Made by a program: the position numbers and the translations under genes. A stretch of 64,000 nucleotides of DNA from contig JBCBOR010000004.1 of assembly GCA_039821125.1 (NCBI GenBank), positions 62,001 to 126,000 of the forward strand, in the 5' to 3' direction. The stretch comes from Thermohalobaculum sp039821125. Lineage in GTDB: Bacteria > Pseudomonadota > Alphaproteobacteria > Rhodobacterales > Rhodobacteraceae. Shown here in pieces: positions 53,069-61,560 of this stretch; position 1 is the first letter of the stretch; each line of letters begins with the position of its first letter. The notes under the pieces were generated by a model, which was not told the origin of the DNA, ran no database searches, and was given only the letters and a program-made list of their open reading frames with translations.

Positions 53069-53566
53069 GTGGCCGAGCTTTTCGCCTACACCGACGGGGC
53101 GTGTTCGGGCAATCCGGGTCCCGGCGGCTGGGGCGTTGTCCTTCAGGCCGTGTCGGGCGGCGAGATCGTCAAGGACCGCGAACTGTCTGGCGCCGAGGGT
53201 GGAAGCACCAACAATCGGATGGAACTGATGGCCGCGATCTCGGCGCTGGAAACACTGGAGCGCGCCGCCGACATCACGGTTGTTACCGACTCGACCTATG
53301 TGCGCGACGGGATCACCGGGTGGATCCACGGCTGGAAACGCAATGGCTGGAAGACCGCCTCGAAGAAGCCGGTGAAGAATGCGGACCTCTGGCAACGACT
53401 AGACGCGGCCCAGGCGCGCCACCGCGTGACCTGGGAGTGGATCAAGGGCCATGCCGGTCATGATCAGAACGAACGCGCCGATGCGCTGGCCCGCGCGGCG
53501 ATCAAGGCGATGAAGGATGCGGCGGCGAACGACAGCGATGCCAAGGCCGAGGAGGTCTCGAAGTGA
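53069..53566 (+). CDS. rnhA: Ribonuclease HI
   Basis: Degrades RNA in RNA:DNA hybrids. 165 residues with the DEDD metal residues: Asp9 in AYTDGACSGNPGPGGWG, Glu in NNRMELMAAI, Asp in VVTDSTYVRDGI, and Asp in HDQNERADALAR. GTG 53069 start; the C-terminus extends slightly beyond the E. coli enzyme (NDSDAKAEEVSK). Overlaps the molybdenum hydroxylase gene by 4 nt. Confidence 0.95.
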   Translation: MAELFAYTDGACSGNPGPGGWGVVLQAVSGGEIVKDRELSGAEGGSTNNRMELMAAISALETLERAADITVVTDSTYVRDGITGWIHGWKRNGWKTASKKPVKNADLWQRLDAAQARHRVTWEWIKGHAGHDQNERADALARAAIKAMKDAAANDSDAKAEEVSK

Positions 53567-55827
53567 TCCGCGGCGCTGACGACGACCTTGTGCGCGGCAA
53601 AGGGCGCTTTGTCGACGATGTGTCGCTGTCCGGTCAGCTTTCGATGACGATCGTCCGCTCGCCAGTCGCGCATGGTGTCCTGAAGCACGTGGATATCGCG
53701 ACTGCGCGGTCCATGCCCGGTGTGCGCGCGGTGCTGCAGGCCTCGGACCTCGACGCGATGGATATCGGGCCGCTGCCCTGCCGTGCACCCATCGACGGCT
53801 CGGATGGTCCGATGATCGAGCCGCGCCGCCCTGTTCTGGCGGACGGCAAAGTCGTGCATGTCGGGCAGGCGGTTGTGGCCGTGATCGCCGAGACATCAGC
53901 GGCCGCCATGGATGCGGCCGAGACGGTGGATCTGGACATCGACGCCCTGCCTGCGGTCACCGACGTGACACGGGCCAGTAACCCCGAGATCGCTCCGATC
54001 TGGGCAGAGGCGCCCGCCAACCGGTCCTTTCGCTGGGAGCGCGGCAATGGCGCAGAGGCCGACCGCCTGATTGCCTCCGCTGCCAATGTCGTGCGGCAAC
54101 AGGTGGTCCATCCACGGATCGCGATCTCCCCGCTCGAGCCACGGGGCTGCATCGCGATGTATGACCCGGCCACCAGACGCTTCGATCTGGAGAGCCCCAG
54201 CCAGGGTGTCGTCTCGCTGCGCACGGCGCTTGCCGAATGTCTTGGCATCGACACAGCCGACCTGCGTGTCCGCACGGGCGATGTGGGCGGCAGTTTCGCG
54301 GCCAAGATCTGGCCCTTCCCCGAGCATGTGCTGGCGCTGATCGGCGCGCGTCTGACCGGTGCGCCCGTCAAGTGGGTCGGCACCCGGTCCGAGGCTTATG
54401 TGGCCGATGCCGCCGGACGGGGCCGTGTCGACGAGGCTGAGCTCGCCTTGGATACCGACGGCCGTTTCCTCGCATTCCGCATCCGCGCTCAGGCCGATCT
54501 CGGCGCATTCGTGCACACGGTTGCGCCGCATGTCGTCACCACAGGCGCGGTCAGGCCATTTGGCCAGCTCTACGACATTCCTGGCCAGCACTACGCGGTC
54601 GAAGCATTGTTCACCAATGCTGTGCCGACCGATGCCTACCGCGGCGCGGGCAAACCTGAAAGCGCGGCAACCCTTGAGCGGTTGATCGATCTCGCCGCAA
54701 CAGAGCTGAACATTGACCGGCTGGATCTGCGCCGCCGCAACCTGATCCGGCCCGAGGCGCTGCCTCATGCGACCCCGATGGGCGAGACGATGGATGCCGG
54801 GGATTTTCCGGCCATCGCGGATCGTATCGCGGTGGCGGCGGATTGGCCGGGTCTTGCCGCCCGAAAAGCCGAGAGCCGCGCGCGCGGCAATCTGCGGGGC
54901 GCCGGCATCGGGTTCCACCTGCATGCAACGGGCGGCTCGACCGCCGAGCGCAGTTTTGTTCAGGCCCGCGCAGATGGCACCGTGCTCGTCCGAACCGGTG
55001 CACAGGACAGCGGCCAGGGGCACCGGCGTGCGCTGGCTGCGGTGGCGGCGGAGGCGCTTGAGATCCCGGTCGATCAGATCGTGGTCGAACAGGGCGACAG
55101 CGCGTGGCTTGCCATTGGCGGTGGGTCCGGCGGGTCGAACCTGCTGCCGGTTGCGGCGAACACGGTGCACCGTGCGGCGCACACCATGCTCGACAGCGCC
55201 AAGGAAATCGCTGCCGGAATGCTGGAGACCGCCACAGTCGATCTCTCCTATGGGGCCGGTGCGTTCCGGATTGTCGGCACGGACCGTGCGGTCTCGCTGA
55301 CCGAGGTCGCGCGGCGGGCCGAGACGGACGACAAACCCGGCTGCGTCGGGGAGGTCGATTTCGAAGGCACGCACACCACGTTCCCCAATGGCTCCTATCT
55401 CTGCGAGGTCGAGGTTGATCCGGCCACAGGGGAGGTGCGCATCGACCGATGGACCGGTGTCGATGACCTCGGGCGGATCATCGACGATGCGGGCGCGCGT
55501 GGCCAGATCCAGGGCGGGATCGCGCAAGGCATTGGCGAGGCGTTGATGGAAGGCATGTGCTTCAACGGTGATGGTCAGCCGCTGACCGCGTCCATGCTGG
55601 ATGCGGCCCTTCCGCGAGCGGATCAGGTCCCGGCCTTCGTTCTGGACTGGGCGCCGACACCAAGCCCGAACGCTCTGCTCGGGGCGAAGGGTTGCGGCGA
55701 GCTTGCCGCGATCGGGGCGCCGGGTGTTGTCATCAACGCTGTCATGGATGCGCTGGCCTCCGAAGGTGTGCGCCATATCGACATGCCGCTGACGCCGCTG
55801 AAAATCTGGCAGTCCCTAGCGCGCTGA
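53563..55827 (+). CDS. Xanthine dehydrogenase family molybdopterin-binding (large) subunit, orphan
   Basis: A 754-residue large subunit of the molybdenum hydroxylase family. N-terminal domain with GKGRFVDDVSL and RSPVAHGVLKHVDIATARSM; molybdopterin-contact segments VGGSFAAKIWPFPEH and AYRGAGKPESAATLERLID; DSGQGHRRALAAVAAEALEI; and near the C-terminus GAKGCGELAAIGAPGVVINA with the catalytic Glu. No FAD (CoxM-type) or 2Fe-2S (CoxS-type) subunit gene is in this window, unlike standard CO/aldehyde/xanthine dehydrogenases. GTG start overlaps the rnhA stop. Its 3' end overlaps the opposing DMT gene by 12 nt. Substrate unknown. Confidence 0.9.
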   Translation: MIRGADDDLVRGKGRFVDDVSLSGQLSMTIVRSPVAHGVLKHVDIATARSMPGVRAVLQASDLDAMDIGPLPCRAPIDGSDGPMIEPRRPVLADGKVVHVGQAVVAVIAETSAAAMDAAETVDLDIDALPAVTDVTRASNPEIAPIWAEAPANRSFRWERGNGAEADRLIASAANVVRQQVVHPRIAISPLEPRGCIAMYDPATRRFDLESPSQGVVSLRTALAECLGIDTADLRVRTGDVGGSFAAKIWPFPEHVLALIGARLTGAPVKWVGTRSEAYVADAAGRGRVDEAELALDTDGRFLAFRIRAQADLGAFVHTVAPHVVTTGAVRPFGQLYDIPGQHYAVEALFTNAVPTDAYRGAGKPESAATLERLIDLAATELNIDRLDLRRRNLIRPEALPHATPMGETMDAGDFPAIADRIAVAADWPGLAARKAESRARGNLRGAGIGFHLHATGGSTAERSFVQARADGTVLVRTGAQDSGQGHRRALAAVAAEALEIPVDQIVVEQGDSAWLAIGGGSGGSNLLPVAANTVHRAAHTMLDSAKEIAAGMLETATVDLSYGAGAFRIVGTDRAVSLTEVARRAETDDKPGCVGEVDFEGTHTTFPNGSYLCEVEVDPATGEVRIDRWTGVDDLGRIIDDAGARGQIQGGIAQGIGEALMEGMCFNGDGQPLTASMLDAALPRADQVPAFVLDWAPTPSPNALLGAKGCGELAAIGAPGVVINAVMDALASEGVRHIDMPLTPLKIWQSLAR

Positions 55828-56688
55828 GCCGCCGCGGATCTGCTCGCGATGCAGGGTGTAGAGGCCGGTCGCAACGATGATCCCGGCGCCGGCCCAGGTC
55901 ATCAGATCGGGCAAATCGCCAAAGACCAGAAAGCCGAGGATCAGCGCCCAAAGCAGGTTGGAATAGCGGAACGGAGACACTGCCCCGACATCGCCGACGC
56001 GCATCGCTTCTACTCCCGCATAGTATCCGACCAGAAGAAATCCTGACGCGGCGACCAGATACACCAACGTCTCCATATCGACGGGCTGCCAGCCGATGGC
56101 CAGGGTTGCCAGCAAGCCAGCCAGGGTGATCGACACGCTGGTGATCACGGTGACAAGCAGGCCGGGAACCGCGCGCGACAGGCGCCGGGTTGTTATGTCG
56201 CGCATGACAATGAAACCGACGGCGACGAGGGCGGAGAGCGAGTAGATGTTGAACCCCTCGGTGCCCGGGCGCACGATCAGCAGCACCCCCAGAAAGCCGA
56301 CGGCGATGGCGGTGTAGCGGCGCCAACCCACCGGATCGCCGAGCACCAGCGCAGCCGCGAGCGTCACGCCCAGGGATGCCGCCTGAATGATCGCAACGGC
56401 GTTGGCGATGGGCATGTTGAAGAGCGCTGTGAGGAAGAAGCACGTCGCACCAACTTCGCCCACCGTGCGCCATGCGATCTGGCCCCGGTCGGTGCCGCGC
56501 GGGCGGTATGACAGCGCGCCGCGCTGCCAGGCCAGCAGCACGATCAGCACCGTGGCGCAGAGACCGCGAAGCAGAATGGCCTGAAACAGCGGGACCTGAT
56601 CTGCAACGGCTTTCATCAGCGTATCGTTGACCACGAAGCCGATCATGCTGAGCGACATCCAGAGCGCGCCGCGAACGTTGTCGCTCAT
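55816..56688 (-). CDS. DMT (EamA) family transporter A
   Basis: 290 residues, ten hydrophobic helices in two EamA repeats; MSDNVRGALWMSLSMIGFVVNDTLMK starts the first and GLLVTVITSVSITLAGLLA the second. Exports metabolites or amino acids in known members. It is third in a minus-strand set with the amidase (28 nt upstream) and a paralogous DMT protein, and its 3' end overlaps the molybdenum hydroxylase gene on the other strand. Confidence 0.87.
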   Translation of the reverse strand: MSDNVRGALWMSLSMIGFVVNDTLMKAVADQVPLFQAILLRGLCATVLIVLLAWQRGALSYRPRGTDRGQIAWRTVGEVGATCFFLTALFNMPIANAVAIIQAASLGVTLAAALVLGDPVGWRRYTAIAVGFLGVLLIVRPGTEGFNIYSLSALVAVGFIVMRDITTRRLSRAVPGLLVTVITSVSITLAGLLATLAIGWQPVDMETLVYLVAASGFLLVGYYAGVEAMRVGDVGAVSPFRYSNLLWALILGFLVFGDLPDLMTWAGAGIIVATGLYTLHREQIRGGSAR

Positions 56689-56716
56689 CGGGTGAGGCCG
56701 TGTTCCACGGGCTCGG

Positions 56717-58105
56717 TCATGCAGGCTCGACGGGCATGGGCGGTGTGCCAGCCCCCTCGATCACCGCGCCGGCGTCGAGCAGCAGGTCCTCGCGATACCG
56801 CCCGGCCACAAGCTGGACGCCGACAGGTGTGGGCCCGACAAGGCCGGTGCTGACCGTCAGCCCGGGAAGCCCCATGAACGGCAGGCCGATCTGCAGCAAC
56901 TGTGCCTCGAAACAACGGCGGAACGCCTCGTCGCTCTCGACGTCGAGATTGTTCGGGAAGGGCAACTCACCGGAGACGGGGCAGAGCAGCACCGGATACT
57001 CCGTGAGGAAAGTCTGCCATTGGCGCAGCAACACCGCGCGGGCCTGAATGGCATCGAGCAGATCATTGATGTCCGGCGCTTCTACGACCTCGCTCAGCAT
57101 CCGGTAGACGTGGTTGGCGTCGGGATCGTCCTCCTTCGCGATCATCTCGCCGCCCGTGCGCCGCATCTCGGCGAGCCAAAGCAGGATATCGAGCCGGGCC
57201 GGCTCGCGGATGGGCGGTGTGTCCGTCTCGACCACTTCCCATCCGGCGGCCGTCAGCCTTTGCGCGGCGTCCCGCACTGCGGTCTCGACCTCCGGCGCTA
57301 CGGTCATGCCATCCGGAGCGATGCAGAGCGCCGCGCGGCGGGGTTGCTCGTCCAGCCGCAGCGGCGCAGGCACCCACCAGGGATCGCGCGGATCTCCGGC
57401 GCTCATTGCCTCGAGCCCGAGCCGCAGATCCTCGATGCTGCGCGCGAGGGGCCCGGACACCGCCATGATCTGTGCACCGAGCAGCCGGTCGGGCGCCGAG
57501 AAGTTCACGGCCGGTATGCGACCGAGGGTCGGGCGAAGGCCATGGATCCCGCAGGCATAGGCGGGATAGCGGATCGATCCAGCGATGTCCGTTCCGTGGC
57601 CGATCGCACCGATGCCAGCGGCCGTTGCCGAAGCAGCACCGCCTGACGACCCACCCGGCGTGCGCGATGGATCCCGGGGGTTCAGCGTCTGCCCGTGCAG
57701 CGCGTTTCGGCAGAACCAGCGCAGCGAGAATGCAGGCGTGTTGGTGCGCCCGATGATCAGCGCCCCGGCCTTACGCAGATTGGCGACGACCGGATTGTCC
57801 TGGTCGGCGATCAGATCCTTCTGGATACGCAGCCCGTTGGTCGAGGCATAGCCCGTCTGATCGGTGTTCACCTTCACCGTCACCGGCACGCCCGCCAGCG
57901 GTCCCAGGGTCACACCCTGCGCAAGTGCGGCATCGACCGCCCGCGCGGCGACGAGCGCGTCTTCGGGCGTCTCCTTGACAACCGCGTTGATCCGGGGATT
58001 GGCGTCCGCCATTCGGGCCAGTGCGTCCTCGGCCACCTCGAGCGCCGTGACCTCTTTCGTTCTGACACGTCGGGCGATCTCCGCCGCGCTCAGTTTCCAG
58101 TGCAT
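56717..58105 (-). CDS. Amidase (amidase-signature family)
   Basis: 462-residue amidase-signature hydrolase. The Ser-cis-Ser-Lys triad is visible: Lys in GVPVTVKVNTDQTGY, Ser in TPGGSSGGAASATAAG, nucleophile Ser in HGTDIAGSIRYPAYACG. Resembles GatA-like stand-alone amidases; no gatB or gatC is present, so tRNA amidation is not implied. ATG 58105 has AAGGGGGCGCAC upstream; the frame stays open further upstream over the next gene. Flanked by two DMT transporters on the same strand, suggesting uptake or efflux of the amide or its product. Confidence 0.92.
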   Translation of the reverse strand: MHWKLSAAEIARRVRTKEVTALEVAEDALARMADANPRINAVVKETPEDALVAARAVDAALAQGVTLGPLAGVPVTVKVNTDQTGYASTNGLRIQKDLIADQDNPVVANLRKAGALIIGRTNTPAFSLRWFCRNALHGQTLNPRDPSRTPGGSSGGAASATAAGIGAIGHGTDIAGSIRYPAYACGIHGLRPTLGRIPAVNFSAPDRLLGAQIMAVSGPLARSIEDLRLGLEAMSAGDPRDPWWVPAPLRLDEQPRRAALCIAPDGMTVAPEVETAVRDAAQRLTAAGWEVVETDTPPIREPARLDILLWLAEMRRTGGEMIAKEDDPDANHVYRMLSEVVEAPDINDLLDAIQARAVLLRQWQTFLTEYPVLLCPVSGELPFPNNLDVESDEAFRRCFEAQLLQIGLPFMGLPGLTVSTGLVGPTPVGVQLVAGRYREDLLLDAGAVIEGAGTPPMPVEPA

Positions 58106-58164
58106 GTGCGCCCCCTTCGTCGGCCGGTCCAAAGCCGTACCATAGGGTGCAGAAGCGCGCGCGC

Positions 58165-59007
58165 CTAGGACCTCAGCGCCACGGCGACGCCGCTGATCGC
58201 GATCAGCGAGATCCCGAGCCAGCCAAGCCCATCCGGCAGGTGACCCCAGATCAGGTATCCCGCCAAGGCGGCAGTGGCGATGTTGAGGTAGGAAAACGGG
58301 ACGATCACGCTCGCCTCTCCTGCATCGAAGGCTGCGATCTGCGAGAGATAGACGCCCAACGCGAAAAGCCCGGCCATGATCATCAGCCCAAGCGCTTCGC
58401 CGGTGATCGGCTTCCAGCTTTGCACAGCCGCAATGCAGAGGATGATCATCGCGCCCGCCACAGTCCACAGCAATTGGGTCATCTTGTCCGACTGCCCGGA
58501 CATGTGCCGCGTCAGGATGATATAGGCGGAAAAACAAACCGGCGCCCCGATGGCGAGCAACTCCCCGGTGCCAATGCCATCCACCGTGGGGCGCAGGACG
58601 ATCACAGCGCCGACAAAGCCCAGAATCACCGCGGAATAGCGATAGATCCCGACCTTCTCGCCCAGCAACAGCGGCGAGACCGCGGTCACGATCAGCGGGT
58701 AGAGCATCGTGATCGCCGCCATCGTTGCCAGCGGCAGATAGGCGAGCGCTGCCACGTAGAACATGGACGAGCATGAGATCAGCGCGCCCCGCACCAGCAG
58801 CAGCCCCTTGTTGGGAGGTGACAGCATCCCAACACCCGGCCCAGCCAGAGCAGGCGGAGCCAGGACCAGGAACACAAAGATAAAGCGCACCGCCAGAATT
58901 TGCGCGGCGCTGTAGTCATCGGTCAGAGCCTTCGTCATCGCATCCATCAATGGCAGGATCGAAACGAACAGAATGATCCACAGGATGCCGCGCTGATTAC
59001 CGCTCAC
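58165..59007 (-). CDS. DMT (EamA) family transporter B
   Basis: 280-residue EamA-type protein, paralogous to transporter A: MSGNQRGILWIILFVSILPLMDAMTKAL aligns with its N-terminus and LAIGAPVCFSAYIILTRHM with the second repeat. GTG start at 59007 with GGGGCGC upstream. First gene of the DMT-amidase-DMT set, 59 nt before the amidase. The 152-bp gap to glnT is AT-richer and should hold its promoter. Confidence 0.87.
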   Translation of the reverse strand: MSGNQRGILWIILFVSILPLMDAMTKALTDDYSAAQILAVRFIFVFLVLAPPALAGPGVGMLSPPNKGLLLVRGALISCSSMFYVAALAYLPLATMAAITMLYPLIVTAVSPLLLGEKVGIYRYSAVILGFVGAVIVLRPTVDGIGTGELLAIGAPVCFSAYIILTRHMSGQSDKMTQLLWTVAGAMIILCIAAVQSWKPITGEALGLMIMAGLFALGVYLSQIAAFDAGEASVIVPFSYLNIATAALAGYLIWGHLPDGLGWLGISLIAISGVAVALRS

Positions 59008-59159
59008 GTACAGCGCCCCGAAGGTTCAAAATTGACATGAATTCTTCTTTTCCGGAGGTGATTACATCGGACGAATATCTGCGCTGCTCTTAAAGGCAAG
59101 CTTATGGCATAGTGCCTTACGGTGGCGTTACCGCGATGTATATCACCCTTAGGATGAAT

Positions 59160-60470
59160 TCAGCAGTCAAGAGTATTTGACCTCTCCCATTCCGTGAGGT
59201 GCTGGGTGAAGGCGTTCCACTCGTTCAGCTTAAGCTTGATGAACGCATCTGCCGCAGGACCGAGCGCGGCTTTCAACACCTTGGACTTGTCCAGTTCCCG
59301 CAGCGCGTCGAGCAGGTTCAGCGGCAGCTTCTTGGCACCGCGCACTTTGTGACCTTCGGCATACATGTCGATATCGAGGCGTTTGCCCGGATCAAGCTTG
59401 CGAACCATGCCGTCCATCCCGGCGGCCAGCACCGCGGCGGGATAGAGATAGGGGTTCGCCGCACCGTCGGCGAGACGCAGCTCGAACCGGCCCGCATCGG
59501 GAATGCGGATCATGTGCGTGCGGTTGTTGCCGCCATAGGTCAGCGTGTTCGGCGACCAGGTCGCACCCGACGAGGTCACCGGCGCATTGATGCGTTTGTA
59601 GCTGTTCACGGTCGGGTTCGAAATCGCGCAAAGCGCCGTGCCGTGCGCCATCAGCCCGCCCATGAAGTTGTAGCCAAGCTCGGAGACGCCCAGTTCGCCC
59701 TTCTTGTCGGCGAACAGGTTCTTTGCCTTCGCACCGCCGCCATTCCAGATCGAGACATGGGCGTGGCAGCCATTGCCGGTCAGGTTGGCGATCGGCTTGG
59801 GCATGAAGGTCGCGCGCAGGCCATGTTTCTCGGCGATCGACTTGACCATGTATTTGAAGAACGCATGGCGGTCTGCCGTGACCAGCGCATCGGCATAATC
59901 CCAGTTCATTTCGAACTGACCGTTCGCATCCTCATGGTCGTTCTGATACGGCCCCCAGCCGAGCGCCTGCATCGCGTCGCAGATCTCGCGGATCACGTCA
60001 TAGCGGCGCATCAGGGCAGCGACGTCATAGCAGGGCTTGGTCTGGGTATCGCGGTCGTCCGAGATCTCGGTGCCGTCCGGGTTCACCAGAAAGAACTCGC
60101 ACTCGACGCCGTGGCGCATGTGCCAGCCTTCCTTCTCGGCTGTGGCCATGACGCGCTTCAAGGTGTTGCGCGGGGTCTGGTCCAGTTCCTGTCCGTCGAT
60201 CCACACGTCCGAAGCAAGCCATCCGACCTCGGGCTTCCATGGCAACTGGATCAGGCTGTCGGGATCTGGAATGGCGAAGATATCCGGCTCGGCGGGCGTC
60301 GAATCGAGCCAGGCGGCAAAGCCTCCGAACCCGGCGCCTTCCTTCGCCATGTCCTTGATCGCCGAGGCAGGCACCAGTTTGGCGCGCATCACGCCAAAGA
60401 GGTCCACGAACGAAATCAGAAAGTAGTCGATACCCCGGGCCTTGGCTTCTTTCGCCAGATCAAGCGCCAT
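59160..60470 (-). CDS. glnT: Type III glutamate-ammonia ligase / gamma-glutamylmethylamide synthetase-like
   Basis: 436-residue member of the GlnT/GmaS branch of the glutamine synthetase family, joining ammonia or methylamine to glutamate with ATP. Catalytic-domain signatures: HGVECEFFLVNPDGTE (metal Glu), NDHEDANGQFEMNWDYADAL, IANLTGNGCHAHVSIW and RFELRLADGAANPYLYPA. AAGGAG before ATG 60470. GlnT and GmaS cannot be told apart by eye. The upstream glxBCD-type genes, which match N-methylglutamate synthase subunits, make a methylamine role possible, but no methylamine-dehydrogenase-type genes are in the window. Confidence 0.88.
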   Translation of the reverse strand: MALDLAKEAKARGIDYFLISFVDLFGVMRAKLVPASAIKDMAKEGAGFGGFAAWLDSTPAEPDIFAIPDPDSLIQLPWKPEVGWLASDVWIDGQELDQTPRNTLKRVMATAEKEGWHMRHGVECEFFLVNPDGTEISDDRDTQTKPCYDVAALMRRYDVIREICDAMQALGWGPYQNDHEDANGQFEMNWDYADALVTADRHAFFKYMVKSIAEKHGLRATFMPKPIANLTGNGCHAHVSIWNGGGAKAKNLFADKKGELGVSELGYNFMGGLMAHGTALCAISNPTVNSYKRINAPVTSSGATWSPNTLTYGGNNRTHMIRIPDAGRFELRLADGAANPYLYPAAVLAAGMDGMVRKLDPGKRLDIDMYAEGHKVRGAKKLPLNLLDALRELDKSKVLKAALGPAADAFIKLKLNEWNAFTQHLTEWERSNTLDC

Positions 60471-60531
60471 GTCGTCATCTCCTTGTCATCGTCTTTGACA
60501 GGAGTGGACGGCAAGATCACGGGGCGGTCAA

Positions 60532-60554
60532 GCGCTGCGGTGCGCCCGCAGCGC
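60532..60554 (-). terminator. Intercistronic hairpin between roadblock-like gene and glnT
   Basis: 9-bp perfect stem GCGCTGCGG/CCGCAGCGC (60532-60540, 60546-60554) with a 5-nt loop, starting 12 nt after the roadblock-like stop. No U-tract, so a partial terminator or mRNA-end stabiliser rather than a full stop. Confidence 0.4.
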
Positions 60555-60566
60555 CAATCTTTCGGA

Positions 60567-61034
60567 TCAGTAGCGAACGCCGCGATACATGCGACCGAGG
60601 CCAAGCTTCTTCTTGCCTTCCTTCGGTGCGCTCTCCGCTTCGGGGGCCGCGGCCTCATCCGGGGCGGGCGCGTCGGCATCCGGGGCGGCAAGCGCCCGTT
60701 GAAGCGGTTTGACGAACAGGTTCACGCCGACCTGCATCTTCTTGAAGACCGTGCGCGGAATTGGCTTGTTCACCAGGACCAGCACGCTTTCGTCAACGCG
60801 CCGCGCATAGATGCTGTGACTCTGGAATTCCAGAAAGATCTGGTCCAACTGCTCGCCTTCCAGCGAATCCGTCACGTCGAACATGCTGTGCGCGTATTCC
60901 GTGACGCCCTGAAAATCGACCATGCTGTAGACGTCGGGCAGGTTGTGGTAGGTCTTGTCCTGTGACGAGACGAGACAGCCAAGCACGCTGTCATTGTGCT
61001 TCGAGATCTTGTTGAGAACGGCTTCAACTGACAC
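60567..61034 (-). CDS. Roadblock/LC7-like protein B with low-complexity C-terminal tail
   Basis: 155 residues. The first 115 look like a roadblock/LC7 fold: helix SVEAVLNKISKHNDSVLGCL, strand LVSSQDKTYHNLPD, and a late strand-helix SVLVLVNKPIPRTVFKKMQVGV. It is followed by an Ala/Pro/Asp/Glu-rich linker and a basic end GKKKLGLGRMYRGVRY. Start is GTG 61034 with GGAGG 8 nt upstream, overlapping roadblock-like protein A by 11 nt. In bacteria roadblock proteins usually pair with small GTPases; none is adjacent here. Fold assignment is by pattern only. Confidence 0.7.
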   Translation of the reverse strand: MSVEAVLNKISKHNDSVLGCLVSSQDKTYHNLPDVYSMVDFQGVTEYAHSMFDVTDSLEGEQLDQIFLEFQSHSIYARRVDESVLVLVNKPIPRTVFKKMQVGVNLFVKPLQRALAAPDADAPAPDEAAAPEAESAPKEGKKKLGLGRMYRGVRY

Positions 61035-61386
61035 TGCGCAAACCTCCACCAGCAGTTGCCGCGGCACCGCCCTTTTGCTTGACGATCACGGCACGGGCAC
61101 GATGCAGGGACAGGCCCGCAACCTCGTACTCACCACTTTCCATGACAAGGATTTCGATCGGTGCGTCTTCCCCAAGCTCGGCGCCGATCTTGTTCGCAAT
61201 ATCGAAGACGTTGGCAAAAATCGGCGCGATCATCGTCCGCCAGATCCCACCCGCTTCGATTTCTTCGCCTTGATGCGTCAGCACGGCGTACCCGACCACC
61301 AAGGGATCTCGCTGAATTTTCGCGAGCTCTGTCGTTTCCTCGGCCGTCAGGTAGTCGGACAGACTTTGACTTTGTTCTCCGATCAT
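61024..61386 (-). CDS. Roadblock/LC7-like protein A
   Basis: 120 residues, roadblock-like: helix EETTELAKIQRDPLVVGYAV, strands LTHQGEEIEAGGIW, helix APIFANVFDIANKIGAEL, strands APIEILVMESGEYEVAGLSL and HRARAVIVKQKGG. ATG 61386 is chosen because GGTGGAAAA lies upstream and the earlier open frame is Cys-rich noise. Overlaps protein B by 11 nt, suggesting equal synthesis and a heterodimer. The 174-bp gap upstream carries the likely promoter of this gene, its partner and glnT. Confidence 0.72.
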   Translation of the reverse strand: MIGEQSQSLSDYLTAEETTELAKIQRDPLVVGYAVLTHQGEEIEAGGIWRTMIAPIFANVFDIANKIGAELGEDAPIEILVMESGEYEVAGLSLHRARAVIVKQKGGAAATAGGGLRSVS

Positions 61387-61490
61387 CGCGCTTTTCCACC
61401 CAAAACTACACGTTGCACAGACGCACTCGGCCTCACATTCACGCCGTTCGATAATGCAAAGCAATTTGTTCTAAACAAGGCACGACTAAC

Positions 61491-61500
61491 GTGACGTCAC
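61491..61500. promoter_or_regulatory. Palindrome GTGACGTCAC, candidate operator
   Basis: Perfect 10-bp palindrome in the AT-richer 61387-61560 gap, about 105 bp upstream of roadblock-like protein A. A second, weaker repeat TTGTT-CTA-AACAA is at 61466-61478. No clear sigma-54 site was found. Candidate sites for nitrogen or methylamine control, unproven. Confidence 0.35.
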
Positions 61501-61560
61501 CCGTCATGTGATTTTTGTGCAAAGTTGCGATGTTGCATCTTGCAGTCGTAGGCTAGGGGC

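Noticed and set aside
53896..55776. 626-codon frame antisense to the molybdenum hydroxylase
   Set aside because: The sense strand carries all family motifs; this frame is its codon-bias mirror.
58106..58774. N-terminal extension of the amidase frame (to 58774)
   Set aside because: It lies over the DMT transporter B gene, lacks amidase homology, and ATG 58105 has a strong ribosome-binding site.
59199..60965. 588-codon frame antisense to glnT and the roadblock-like gene
   Set aside because: Shadow of conserved minus-strand genes; no start signal.
61024..61464. Longer start for roadblock-like protein A at 61464
   Set aside because: The extra 26 residues are Cys/Arg/Glu noise and the region looks like promoter DNA.
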